This document shows, piece by piece, positions 28,000 through 36,115 of a DNA stretch of 64,000 nt. The first letter of the stretch is position 1. Each line of letters begins with the position of its first letter. The stretch comes from Methylobacterium aquaticum (lineage in GTDB: Bacteria; Pseudomonadota; Alphaproteobacteria; Rhizobiales; Beijerinckiaceae), in NCBI RefSeq assembly GCF_016804325.1, contig NZ_CP043627.1, forward strand, positions 5,911,501 to 5,975,500, in the 5' to 3' direction. The notes beneath the pieces were generated by a model that saw only the letters and a list, made by a program, of their open reading frames with translations, did no database searches and was not told where the DNA came from. The translations under genes were made by a program, and so were the position numbers.

Positions 28000-29108
28000 A
28001 GGTCGGCTCCTCGGGCGGGTGTCGCCGCAACGGCGCTCGGGCTTTTCTCCTCGCCGGCCCGGCGGGTGAAGGAGCGGGCATAGGCGGCCGAGCGGGCGCT
28101 CAGTAGCGGGTCGTCGGAGGGCGCGATGCCGTCCGGCAAGACGAGCGGGTCGAAGTTGACGTCCCGGCAATTGCCCTCTGCTTCGGGCGCGGCGCCCGTG
28201 AGCGTGAGGGTGCCGAGATCAACGCTCTCGCGATTCGAGGGCCAGGGAAGGGTCGCGTCCGCGACCGGATCGTCCGGCCGGCCGAGCGTCGCGACGAGGT
28301 GCCAGCGCAGCGGCCCCTGGCGGAGTTGCGCGGCGACGTCGTCGAACAGGAAGTTCCTGTCGGTCCGCGCGGCCTGCGCGGCGGTCTCCGGCGCAGACGC
28401 TCGCTCCGGCACGACGGCCCAGCGCACCGGCGTCGCACGACCGTCGGCAGCCACGAACCGGAAGGCGTTCAGGCCCCAGTAGGTGCTGTCGGCAAAGCCC
28501 GAGGTGATCGTGCGCGCCTTGATCAGGGCGGCGGCCTTCGCGCTTTCCGGATGCGCGGCGAAAAAGGCTTTCAGGCGCTCCGGGTCGGGCTTGCCGGTCG
28601 CCGGATCGGGCTTGGCGGCGAGCAGCTGGTCGTAGAACGCCTCGGGCGTGCGCACGGGAAAGACGGGGATGTTGTTCATGCCGGTGCGCCACTCCTCGCC
28701 GTCCGGCAGCCGGAAGCGCAGGGCGAGGCTGCGCACAATGGCCTCGGCATCCGCCGCGTAGGGTTGCCCGCCCGCCAGCGCGACCCGTCCCTCGACGGGC
28801 GTCACCCGCCCGGCCGCGAACAGGCTCGCCTTCGAGAGCCTGGCGCCAGTGCCGTTGGCGGCAAAGCTGCCCGACACGCACAGGCCCTTGGCGTGGTTGC
28901 GCCGGAAGCCGGGATGCGGACCGTTCACCTGCTCGAAGCGGTCGACGATGCGGGCAGGCGTCAGCGCGCCCGGGGACAGCCAGCCGCCCGCATAGGCGAA
29001 GGTGCCCGCACTTGCCGCCAGCACAGCCCCGATGGCGGAGAGCCGCAGCAGCAGGGAGCGCGTGGTCGATCCGGGAGGCGCTCCGATCAGGTCGTGCAAC
29101 AGGGTCAT
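27996..29108 (-). CDS. Catalase-family (SrpA-like) peroxidase, membrane-anchored
   Basis: A 370-residue haem protein of the short catalase-related family. The distal His lies in FRRNHAKG (usual VHARG place); the proximal Arg and Tyr lie in SARSAAYARSF near the C-terminus. An N-terminal hydrophobic segment (LSAIGAVLAASAGTFAYA) should act as a signal anchor, placing the enzyme in the periplasm. Relatives act as organic-hydroperoxide peroxidases rather than true catalases. It lies in an operon with ECF sigma and anti-sigma genes upstream (7-base gap) and overlaps the b561 gene downstream. The operon context points to defence against peroxide or singlet-oxygen damage. Confidence 0.88.
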   Translation of the reverse strand: MTLLHDLIGAPPGSTTRSLLLRLSAIGAVLAASAGTFAYAGGWLSPGALTPARIVDRFEQVNGPHPGFRRNHAKGLCVSGSFAANGTGARLSKASLFAAGRVTPVEGRVALAGGQPYAADAEAIVRSLALRFRLPDGEEWRTGMNNIPVFPVRTPEAFYDQLLAAKPDPATGKPDPERLKAFFAAHPESAKAAALIKARTITSGFADSTYWGLNAFRFVAADGRATPVRWAVVPERASAPETAAQAARTDRNFLFDDVAAQLRQGPLRWHLVATLGRPDDPVADATLPWPSNRESVDLGTLTLTGAAPEAEGNCRDVNFDPLVLPDGIAPSDDPLLSARSAAYARSFTRRAGEEKSPSAVAATPARGADL

Positions 29109-29115
29109 GGCAGCC

Positions 29116-29889
29116 TCAGCTGTTCGTCGCGGTCGTGCGGCGGATCTCGTTGGCGAGGGGATGCAGGCCGGCCAGGTCGGCCGGTCCCACGAGGCTGTAG
29201 CCGAGCCCGTCCCTGGCCCAGGCGTAGCCGGTGGCCGAACCGGATTGGTGCTCGCGCATCGGCGCATCGCCCGGCTCGACCATTGGGCGCATCAGCATGA
29301 CGAGGCGCGTGCCACGGGAATCGTCGTACATCAGCAGGCCCGCAGGCCCGTGGGGCGTCGCGACGAGGCGCCCACCCATCAGGCGATAGCCGGCCGCGCT
29401 CAGATCCGGCACGCTGACCGGGCGTGCGAGCCGGGCGGAGAACCAGCGGGCGATCTCGTCGCCGTCGCCAGCCGCGAGTTCGACCGGCCTGGTCCGGTCC
29501 GGCGCGTAGACCGCGAAGCTGGCGCTCGCCTCCTGCGCCAGGGCATCGACGCCGGCCGGGACCGGCGCGAACACGCCGTGCAGAGCCCAGCCGCCGAGAC
29601 CGCCGAGGGTCAGGAACAACGCTGCGGCCGCGGCTTGCCGGATCGGAAGCCGCGGGCGCCGCCGTGCCACGGCGATGTGCGCGAGGTTGAGCCGGGCCGG
29701 GACCGGCTCGCCCAGTATGGGCGCGAAGGCGGCGCGCAGGTCTCGGGCGAGGATCCGCAGGCGCTCGACGCGCGCGCGCGCATCGGGGCTGCCGGCGAGA
29801 TAGGCCTCGACCTCGACCCGGCGGGCGGGGTCGAGCCGGTCGTCGACGAGGCCCTGGAGATCGTCCTCGTTGATTGGGCGCGCGGTCAC
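29116..29889 (-). CDS. Transmembrane anti-sigma factor
   Basis: A 257-residue protein: an N-terminal cytoplasmic domain of anti-sigma type (DDLQGLVDDRLDPARR, VEAYLAGSPD), one membrane helix near residues 85-106 (AAAAALFLTLGGLGGWALHG) and a periplasmic C-terminal domain. It contains no Cys, so it is not a zinc-binding ZAS anti-sigma and must sense by another route. The GTG start overlaps the sigma-gene TGA (GTGA) and has AGGAGG upstream. It would hold the sigma factor inactive until an envelope or oxidative signal acts on the periplasmic part. Confidence 0.85.
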   Translation of the reverse strand: MTARPINEDDLQGLVDDRLDPARRVEVEAYLAGSPDARARVERLRILARDLRAAFAPILGEPVPARLNLAHIAVARRRPRLPIRQAAAAALFLTLGGLGGWALHGVFAPVPAGVDALAQEASASFAVYAPDRTRPVELAAGDGDEIARWFSARLARPVSVPDLSAAGYRLMGGRLVATPHGPAGLLMYDDSRGTRLVMLMRPMVEPGDAPMREHQSGSATGYAWARDGLGYSLVGPADLAGLHPLANEIRRTTATNS

Positions 29890-30422
29890 TTCACCCTCCT
29901 GAGCAGCGGGCGCTTGAGCGGGGGACGTTCGACGGCATCGGCGCCGTCCATGAGCTGGACCATCTGGTCGCGGGCGCGCGACAGGCGCGACATCACGGTG
30001 CCGGTCGGGATGACGAGCACCCGCGCGGCCTCGGCGTAGGACAGCCCCTCCACGGTGACGAGCAGCAGCACGCTGCGCTGCTCCTCGGGCAGGGCGTCGA
30101 GCGCCGCCATCAGGTCGCGGTGGCGCAAGGCCTCGTCCTGGCTCGGGGTGACCGACAGGCTCGCCTCCGGCGCGTCCTCGACGGTCACATGCGCACCGCG
30201 CTGGGCGCGCCGGCGCATCTGACTGACCGCAAGGTTGTGCAGGATCGCGTAGAGCCAGGTGCGGGCGTCACCGTCGGACCGACGCTGGTGCCAGCGGCTC
30301 ACCGCCCGCTCCAGGCAGTCCTGGACGAGGTCGTCCGCGTCGACGGGGTCGCGCAGGAGCGCCCGGGCGTAGCGGCGTAGGGAAGGGATCAGTGGCTCGA
30401 CGAGCCGCATCATGTCGCTCAC
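29886..30422 (-). CDS. ECF-family RNA polymerase sigma factor
   Basis: A 178-residue sigma factor. Region 2 has DADDLVQDCLERAVSRWHQR and TWLYAILHN; region 4 has LPEEQRSVLLLVTVEGLSYA and IPTGTVMSRLSRAR as the DNA-binding helix-turn-helix. The GTG at 30422 follows GGGAGG at six bases; further in-frame upstream codons lie in the promoter region. Probably autoregulated from the promoter at 30500-30524, and controlling the anti-sigma, peroxidase and cytochrome b genes that follow. Confidence 0.92.
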   Translation of the reverse strand: MSDMMRLVEPLIPSLRRYARALLRDPVDADDLVQDCLERAVSRWHQRRSDGDARTWLYAILHNLAVSQMRRRAQRGAHVTVEDAPEASLSVTPSQDEALRHRDLMAALDALPEEQRSVLLLVTVEGLSYAEAARVLVIPTGTVMSRLSRARDQMVQLMDGADAVERPPLKRPLLRRVK

Positions 30423-30475
30423 GGCCAGCCTCCCGACATGCGCGCATCTCCTGTCGTTACGGGCGCCCTGCGCGA

Positions 30476-30514
30476 GGGCGAGGCGGCGACCCTGAGAAGG
30501 ACGCCGCCTCGCCC
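30476..30514. repeat. Perfect 13-bp inverted repeat overlapping the sigma-operon promoter
   Basis: GGGCGAGGCGGCG at 30476-30488 is matched exactly by its reverse complement at 30502-30514, with a 13-base spacer. One arm lies in the promoter spacer/-10 region and the other in the presumed 5' leader. It may be a repressor-binding palindrome or form an mRNA stem. Confidence 0.65.
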
Positions 30515-30524
30515 GAGTTATTCC
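30500..30524 (-). promoter_or_regulatory. ECF-type promoter of the sigma/anti-sigma/peroxidase operon
   Basis: On the minus strand GGAAT (30524-30520) is followed after exactly 16 bases by CGTC (30503-30500). This is the shape of many ECF promoters (GGAAC-type -35, CGT-type -10). It lies about 78 bases upstream of the sigma GTG and suggests autoregulation. Confidence 0.6.
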
Positions 30525-30618
30525 GCCGGCCGGCGAATTTTTTTCGCGATGCCGCCGAGGCTGCATCGGCGGGAGCGGATCGGCGGCCCGTGCAGGCGTG
30601 AGCGAGCGCATGCGCCGG

Positions 30619-31626
30619 TCACTCCGCTTCGATCGGAAGCGCCTCTGTCCGCCCGGGCTCCAGCCGGAGGGCAAACAGGCGCCGGACGGTCCGGGCACCC
30701 CGCACCGGCTGAATCGCCGCGACCCGCGCCTCCCCGCACGCGGCGGCCCGCATCACCGCCTCCGACACGAGGCAGTCGCAGGCGAGCGTGCGGGTCATCT
30801 GCTCGATACGGCGGGCCACGTTGACGGTGTCGCCCACCGCGGTGAACTCGACGCGCCGCACCCCGATGGCGCCGACGAAGACCGGGCCGCGGTGCAGGCC
30901 GATCCCGATCCGGACCGGCGGCAGGCCGGCCCGATCGCGCTCGCGGCTCCAGTCCTGCATCGCCGCCGCGAGGGCATGCGCCGCCGCGACGGCGCGGTCG
31001 GCATCCCCGGATGCAGGCTCCGCCACCCCGAACACCGCCATCACCTCGTCGCCGACGAACTTGTCGACGAAGCCGCCCGCCGCCTCGACGGCCCGCGCGG
31101 CGCGGACCCGGAACTCGGCGAGGAACGCGGCGACGCCGGCGGGGGCCAGGCCCTCGCAGAGGCAGGTGAAGCCGCGGATATCCGCGAAGAGCACCGTCGC
31201 CTCCTGCTCCCACCCGGTGTGCGGGGCAGCGGGATCGGAGTCGGCAACCAGCCGGGCGATCTCCGGTGCGGTCAGGCGCGCGAGGTTGCTGCGCTGGCGG
31301 GCCGCCTCCTCCCCGGCACGGTGCAGGTGCCGGACCCGCAGCGAGAGCCAGGCCAGGGCGAGCCCGGCGAGGCCGAGGGTGACGGGCTCAGGCGCGGTCG
31401 CGGCCGCGAGGCCGAGGAGCAGCGGCATCGGCGCTGCCGCGAGAAGCGCGCCGTGCCCCGTTGCCGATGCGGCAAGGGATCGGGCAAGGGAACGGGCGAG
31501 GAAGCGGGAAACGGCAAGGGCACGGCGCAGGGAGCGACGGACGGGCCGGGCCGCTCGCGCCCACCGAAGCCCGGGACGGGCGCCTGCCATCTCGGCGCAG
31601 GCCTCCGGAAGCGACACCGCCGACAT
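30619..31626 (-). CDS. Class III adenylate/guanylate cyclase, membrane-bound
   Basis: A 335-residue protein: basic N-terminus, two hydrophobic helices (about residues 60-96), short linker and a class III cyclase domain. Metal-binding Asp149 (LFADIRGF) and Asp193 (VGDEVMAVFG), base-selecting Lys189 (VDKFVGDE), and the transition-state Asn267/Arg271 pair (GDTVNVARR) are all present, so the domain should be active, most likely making cAMP. The ATG at 31626 shares its A with the stop of the small secreted protein upstream (TGATG), so translation is coupled. There is no HAMP or receiver domain. Confidence 0.87.
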   Translation of the reverse strand: MSAVSLPEACAEMAGARPGLRWARAARPVRRSLRRALAVSRFLARSLARSLAASATGHGALLAAAPMPLLLGLAAATAPEPVTLGLAGLALAWLSLRVRHLHRAGEEAARQRSNLARLTAPEIARLVADSDPAAPHTGWEQEATVLFADIRGFTCLCEGLAPAGVAAFLAEFRVRAARAVEAAGGFVDKFVGDEVMAVFGVAEPASGDADRAVAAAHALAAAMQDWSRERDRAGLPPVRIGIGLHRGPVFVGAIGVRRVEFTAVGDTVNVARRIEQMTRTLACDCLVSEAVMRAAACGEARVAAIQPVRGARTVRRLFALRLEPGRTEALPIEAE

Positions 31627-31859
31627 CAGCAGCCCGTGCAGACGCGGGCGATGATGCGCTGCGCCCTGACGTGCTCGCGCTCGACGGCGGGAGGCCGGGA
31701 CTCCCGACCCGCCGGGGACGGCAGGGCGGGCGGGATCGCACCCCCGGGCTGCGCCACGCGCGGGTCCGGCTGCGATCGCGCCGTCGTCGGCACCGCCAGG
31801 CACAGGAGAAGGGCTCCGGTCGCGGCGACAGCCGCACGTCTCGTCCGGGAAGCGATCAT
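31626..31859 (-). CDS. Small secreted protein translationally coupled to the cyclase
   Basis: A 77-residue ORF with a clear Sec signal peptide (basic start MIASRTRR, hydrophobic AAVAATGALLLCLAV, cleavage after TTARS). It is followed by a Pro-rich mature part ending in ARVCTGC. The two Cys at the very C-terminus could form a disulfide or bind metal. Its stop overlaps the cyclase start. No known family. The coupling suggests that the periplasmic peptide and the membrane cyclase work together, for example as a sensor subunit. Confidence 0.6.
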   Translation of the reverse strand: MIASRTRRAAVAATGALLLCLAVPTTARSQPDPRVAQPGGAIPPALPSPAGRESRPPAVEREHVRAQRIIARVCTGC

Positions 31860-32010
31860 GATCTGGTGCTCCTGATGATGAAGCCCCAGAATTAGATGTC
31901 CGAACTTTCATCGAGATGTCATAGCGCCGAAACTCGACTACATCGGAAATACAAATATGATTGATTTCAGCGCTCGAAAATAAAAAATTTTTAGCCGAAC
32001 ACGAACGCCG

Positions 32011-32041
32011 ACGGCACCCGGTCCAGCAGACCGGGTGCCGT
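32011..32041 (-). terminator. Strong 13-bp hairpin downstream of the glycosyltransferase gene
   Basis: ACGGCACCCGGTC and its exact reverse complement flank a 5-base loop, about 76 bases past the glycosyltransferase stop. AT-rich sequence follows on the minus strand, though not a clean T-run at the stem foot. Likely terminator of the P450/glycosyltransferase unit. Confidence 0.65.
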
Positions 32042-32116
32042 CATCTTGGCGGACGGGGCGGGTGTCGGCTGCGCGGCGCTCCACGGCCGCCTCCGGCATC
32101 GCCGAAGCGCTGCCCG

Positions 32117-33433
32117 TCAGGCGGCGCTGCGGCTGCGGCTGCCGCCGTACCGGGTCAGAACTTGCAGGATCTCGGCCTTCGCATCGTACCCCGCCAGTTC
32201 GGCGGCGAGGCGCCGCGCCCTCCGGCGATGGCCGGGCTCGTCGAGCACGGTCCGCACCGCCCGCCGGATCGCCTCCGGGGTCGGAGTATTCGTGGCGAGG
32301 TCGATCCCTGCTCCCGACCACGCGATGCGGGCGTTCACTTCGGCCTTGTCCTCGGTGAGGCCGGCGCCGACGAGCGGGATCCCGACGCTCAGGGCCTGGT
32401 TGACGCTGCCGTAGCCGCCATTAGTCACCATGGCGTCGATCCGGGGCAGCAGCCACTCGAAGGGCAGGTAGGACGCGAGCCGCGCATTGGCCGGGACCGC
32501 ACCCGCAACCGCGTCGCGGATCGCGTCGAGCCCCCGCCCTCCCCCGGTCACGACGGTCAGGATGTCGGGCTCACCGGCGAGGCCTGCGAGGGCCGGGCCG
32601 ACGAGCAGCCCGAAATCGTGGTTCGCGACCGTTCCCTGCGTGACGAGCACGACCTTCCGGCTGCCGTCGAGGTCGCCCGCCCAGGGCGGGAGCGGCGCCT
32701 GTCCGGGGACGATCGGCAGGGCCCCGACGAAGCGGACGGTCGAGGGATAGGCGAAAGGGTACTCGAAGCCCGGGGCGGTGAGCTGCAGGTAGGTGTCGGC
32801 GAGCCGCACCACCGCGTCGAAGGGCGGCCAGGGCGGGGACCTGAAGCCGAACTCGGCCAGTACGGCGGCGAGCCTCAGCCCGACTGGCCGGTCGACCGCC
32901 GCGTCGTAGGCCTCGGCCATCCGCGCGTAGACCGCCTCCTGCTCCGACGATGCCGCCGGCGGCAAGCCCAGGAAGGCCGGCGCCCCGTCGGGGCGGGTGC
33001 AGTGGAGGATCGAGGTGCCGCACAGGACGATGGCGGGCCGCTCCGCCCGCGGCCCGAGCAGGGACGGCAGGACACCGAAGAACATGTCGTCGGCGATCAC
33101 CACGGATGCCGGAAAGGCCCGCAGCTTTTCCCGCAGACCCCGGTGCTGGTCGGGGATCCGGTCGATGAAGATCTTTTCGATGGCGACGCGCAGCCAGTCC
33201 GGGCCGGGCGGAATCCGGGCCAACTCGGGCACCACGCCCCGGAGGTCGCGGCCGTCGAAATCCGCGCTGCCCGGCAGGGCCGTGAAGCGGGCGCCCGCTG
33301 CCACGATGCGGTTGCGAAAGGCCGAGCCGGACAGGACCATGACCTCGTGGCCGTCCTCGGCCAGCATGCGGGCGATGGCGAGCAGGGGGTTGAGATGGCC
33401 CGTGGCGGGCGTCGAGCAGAGGAGGACCTTCAT
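32117..33433 (-). CDS. MGT/UGT-family glycosyltransferase
   Basis: A 438-residue GT-B fold enzyme of the GT1 type. The N-terminal acceptor domain begins STPATGHLNPLLAIARML; the C-terminal donor domain has VVLVTQGTVANHD and the nucleotide-sugar signature region (VTNGGYGSVNQALSVGIP), where the usual HGG is NGG. Such enzymes glycosylate small hydrophobic products (macrolides, carotenoids, phenolics) from UDP- or dTDP-sugars. It lies about 140 bases downstream of a cytochrome P450 gene on the same strand, and the two probably act in sequence on one small molecule. Confidence 0.87.
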   Translation of the reverse strand: MKVLLCSTPATGHLNPLLAIARMLAEDGHEVMVLSGSAFRNRIVAAGARFTALPGSADFDGRDLRGVVPELARIPPGPDWLRVAIEKIFIDRIPDQHRGLREKLRAFPASVVIADDMFFGVLPSLLGPRAERPAIVLCGTSILHCTRPDGAPAFLGLPPAASSEQEAVYARMAEAYDAAVDRPVGLRLAAVLAEFGFRSPPWPPFDAVVRLADTYLQLTAPGFEYPFAYPSTVRFVGALPIVPGQAPLPPWAGDLDGSRKVVLVTQGTVANHDFGLLVGPALAGLAGEPDILTVVTGGGRGLDAIRDAVAGAVPANARLASYLPFEWLLPRIDAMVTNGGYGSVNQALSVGIPLVGAGLTEDKAEVNARIAWSGAGIDLATNTPTPEAIRRAVRTVLDEPGHRRRARRLAAELAGYDAKAEILQVLTRYGGSRSRSAA

Positions 33434-33575
33434 CGCGCGTCCTTGTCGGCAGGGGGGATGGTGGGGGCCGCACGATCCGCCGCGGCGCCCGGGAGCCAGG
33501 CTGGGGGCGGCCTGTTACGGCGCGGCTGCGGATCGCGGCCGAAACGGTGACGGCCGCAACGGGCGGGAGGCGGCG

Positions 33576-34814
33576 CTAGGCGGCGACCCGCAGCGCATCG
33601 ATGCGGCGGATGCCGCTATGGCCCCGGAGCACCGGCATCGCGCCTGCCAAGCGTAAGCCCGGAGCGAGGCGCATCAGGGCGCCTAAGGCCTCCTCCAGCT
33701 CGACCCGCGCCAGGGCCTCGCCGATGCACCGGTGCGCGCCGCCGCCGAAAACCGGATGCAGGCGTGGCAGGTCGGTGCGCCGGATGTCGAACGTGTCGGG
33801 CCGGGCGTAGACCGCCTCGTCGCGGGAGGCCGACATCGTCGAGAGCAGAACCAGGCTTCCCGCCGGCACGACGTGCCCCTCGAGAGGGATGTCGTCCCGG
33901 GCGGCCCGCGCGGCGGAACCGACGCTCGGCTCGTAGCGCAGGGATTCCGCCACTGCGGCCGGAATCAGATCGGGGTCGCGGGCGACCGCCGCCCATTGCT
34001 CCGGGTGGCGCAGCAGCAAGGCCACCTGCATCGCCCCGGCGACCCGGGTCGTGTCGGTGCCGCCGACGATCATCTGCACGATCTGGACGACCACCTCCTG
34101 CGGCGTGAGCTCGCCCGCCGCCTCGGCCTCCGCGAGGAAGCGCGACAAGAGGTCGTCCCGCGGCGCGGAACGCCGCGCCTCGAGGAGCGCGTCCACGTAG
34201 TCCTGGAGCGCGACCGCCGCCGCCTCGAGATCCGGGATGTCCTCCGGCCCGAAGGTGAAGCTCAGCACCCGGGAGACCTCGTAGGCGAGCTGCGTGAAGC
34301 GCGGGATATCCTCGCGCGGCAGGCCGAGGATGTCGGCGATGGTTCGGGCCGGGATCAGGGCGGTGTAGCGCGCGACGAGGTCGATCTCGCCCTCCGGCAT
34401 CCACTCCCGGACGAGGGTCTCCGCCGCGGCGCGGATCCGCGGCCTCACGCCCTCGATCATCCGCGCCGCGAAGGTGCGGGTGAAGGGCGAGCGGCGCCGG
34501 CGATGGGCCGGCCCGTTGGCGGTGAGCATGCCGTGCGCGAATAGATCGAACAGCGCGCCCTCGCGGATCCCGCGCGTTTCCGGGTACAGCGTCTCCGTCG
34601 CCTGGAGGCGGGGGTCGCGCATCAGCCGGTCGACATCGGCGGCGCGCAGGACGAGGGCGCCCGCGATCTCGTGGCCGACGAAGGGCAGCCGGGGCCGCCA
34701 GGCACGGAACACCCCGTGCGGATCGGCCTCCAGCTCCGCCACCGTCAGCGTCGGAATGTCCTCCGCAGGCCGGATCGGGCCGGGGTGCAGAATCGGGTCT
34801 TCGGGTCCATCCAT
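33576..34814 (-). CDS. Cytochrome P450 monooxygenase
   Basis: A 412-residue soluble bacterial P450. The haem-thiolate Cys is at about 363 in FGGGAHRCIGEALAR; the I-helix oxygen-binding segment is VGGTDTTR; the K-helix ExxR is ESLRYEP. No membrane anchor, so it is class I and needs ferredoxin partners, which are not in the window. AGGA lies upstream of the ATG. With the adjacent glycosyltransferase it suggests hydroxylation followed by glycosylation. The substrate is not predictable from sequence. Confidence 0.9.
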   Translation of the reverse strand: MDGPEDPILHPGPIRPAEDIPTLTVAELEADPHGVFRAWRPRLPFVGHEIAGALVLRAADVDRLMRDPRLQATETLYPETRGIREGALFDLFAHGMLTANGPAHRRRRSPFTRTFAARMIEGVRPRIRAAAETLVREWMPEGEIDLVARYTALIPARTIADILGLPREDIPRFTQLAYEVSRVLSFTFGPEDIPDLEAAAVALQDYVDALLEARRSAPRDDLLSRFLAEAEAAGELTPQEVVVQIVQMIVGGTDTTRVAGAMQVALLLRHPEQWAAVARDPDLIPAAVAESLRYEPSVGSAARAARDDIPLEGHVVPAGSLVLLSTMSASRDEAVYARPDTFDIRRTDLPRLHPVFGGGAHRCIGEALARVELEEALGALMRLAPGLRLAGAMPVLRGHSGIRRIDALRVAA

Positions 34815-35085
34815 CGGTCGGTCCTCGCTGCCTGACTGGCGCGAGAATGTTTCGTAATCCCAAGCTACCGGATGATGTCGGATGCCCGATCGATGATGAC
34901 GGCTGCAACAATCGGCGCACCGGACAGCTCGACAGCGAGGAAGGGTCGCTCAGAAGCTTCTATCAGCCCTGAACTGTGCGCCGAAACACGTCCCGTGCAG
35001 GGCATTTCATGCGTCATATCATCCGACATCATACGGTAACCCGGCTCATCGAGACATCGTCCGCCTGGTGGAAGGAGATGACCTC

Positions 35086-35316
35086 ATGGTTGCAGGACGT
35101 GGACAGACCGACGACGCCTTCGAGACGCAGCTGAGGCAGGCGATCACGACATCCGTGCTCGGCGGCATGCCTCACGGAACGTCGGACGATCGTGATCTCG
35201 TCGCGCGCCTGAGGCACTACGAGCAGCAGCCACGGCTGAGTTCCCAGACGCGCCAGGTCATCGCCTCGGCGCGCCGTCTTCTCGGCGACGAAGCGGGGGG
35301 CGGGGGCGAGCCGTGA
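35086..35316 (+). CDS. Small hypothetical protein (76 aa)
   Basis: A soluble, charged, helical ORF with AAGGAG about nine bases before the ATG. It contains QLRQAITTSVLGGMP and LSSQTRQVIASARRLLGD. No family recognised. Its stop overlaps a short following ORF by four bases (GTGA). It lies about 800 bases upstream of the response-regulator operon. Confidence 0.55.
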   Translation: MVAGRGQTDDAFETQLRQAITTSVLGGMPHGTSDDRDLVARLRHYEQQPRLSSQTRQVIASARRLLGDEAGGGGEP

Positions 35317-35402
35317 CGAAGGATCGCTACGGGGGCGGAGATCGCGGAACGTCGTCCGTCGATCGGAAACCCGTGCGCGAACAGAAATCGGACCGCCCGT
35401 AA
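35313..35402 (+). CDS. Very short ORF coupled to the preceding gene (29 aa)
   Basis: The GTG overlaps the stop of the 76-aa ORF (GTGA). The 29-residue product is basic and hydrophilic (VTKDRYGGGDRG, VDRKPVREQKSDRP). Too short to classify; the overlap is the only support. Confidence 0.3.
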   Translation: MTKDRYGGGDRGTSSVDRKPVREQKSDRP

Positions 35403-36115
35403 GGGCCCTCCGGTTCGAGGAGAGCACGTCACGAACGCGCTGCAAGCGTGAAGTGCTCTAGAGCTCTGGTTTTGCCGGATTTTCTGCGACGAACCGGTAT
35501 CGCCTTCGTTGGACAATGCTCTCACGCCGCCTCGCCCGGCTCAGATCGCGCAGACAGTCGAGGTAGCTCGGATGCGTATGGTGAATGCAGCCGCCATGGG
35601 CGAAGCCGAACACCAGCGCGTCGAGCAGCCATCGCTTGAAGCCGCCATGCCCCGGGCCTCGGGCGGGCTCCGCGACGCCGGCGATCCCCCGGCACTCGGG
35701 CCCGGTCTCACGGGGATGTCGGCGGCGTCGGGAATGAGAACCGTCTCTCCCGGTATCGATCATCATCGCCTCCGTGATGCGGGCGGTCGATCGTGGTTCG
35801 CGACGAATTACGGAGCGGTTTCGGGCCGCGCCGGGCTCCGTTACAACGGTAACGACGACGGCTTTTACTGGCAGACAGGACCATGTCCGGCGCGCATGCT
35901 CGCCTTGTGCTGTCGCGCACATGATGAAGGGCCCATCGTTGCAAACGGCGTGGTATCAACCCAGCCGTGTAAGACCCGACGTCCGTCAGTTCCAGGACGA
36001 GACACCGGAACGGCCCGACCGTCTGTCGGCGATCGTCCGGCCGGCCGTCCCGGTCATCGAGCCGGCGCGTCGGGATCGTGCCGTCGCGGCGTCCCGTCGC
36101 GAAGCGGAGTTCGCC
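35403..36115. other. Intergenic region without recognised gene
   Basis: About 710 bases upstream of the OmpR-type regulator. Open frames occur on both strands but look like GC-rich chance frames with mixed composition and no ribosome-binding site. A 7-bp stem (AGAGCAC/GTGCTCT) lies near 35424-35462. It must hold the promoter of the downstream operon. Confidence 0.4.
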
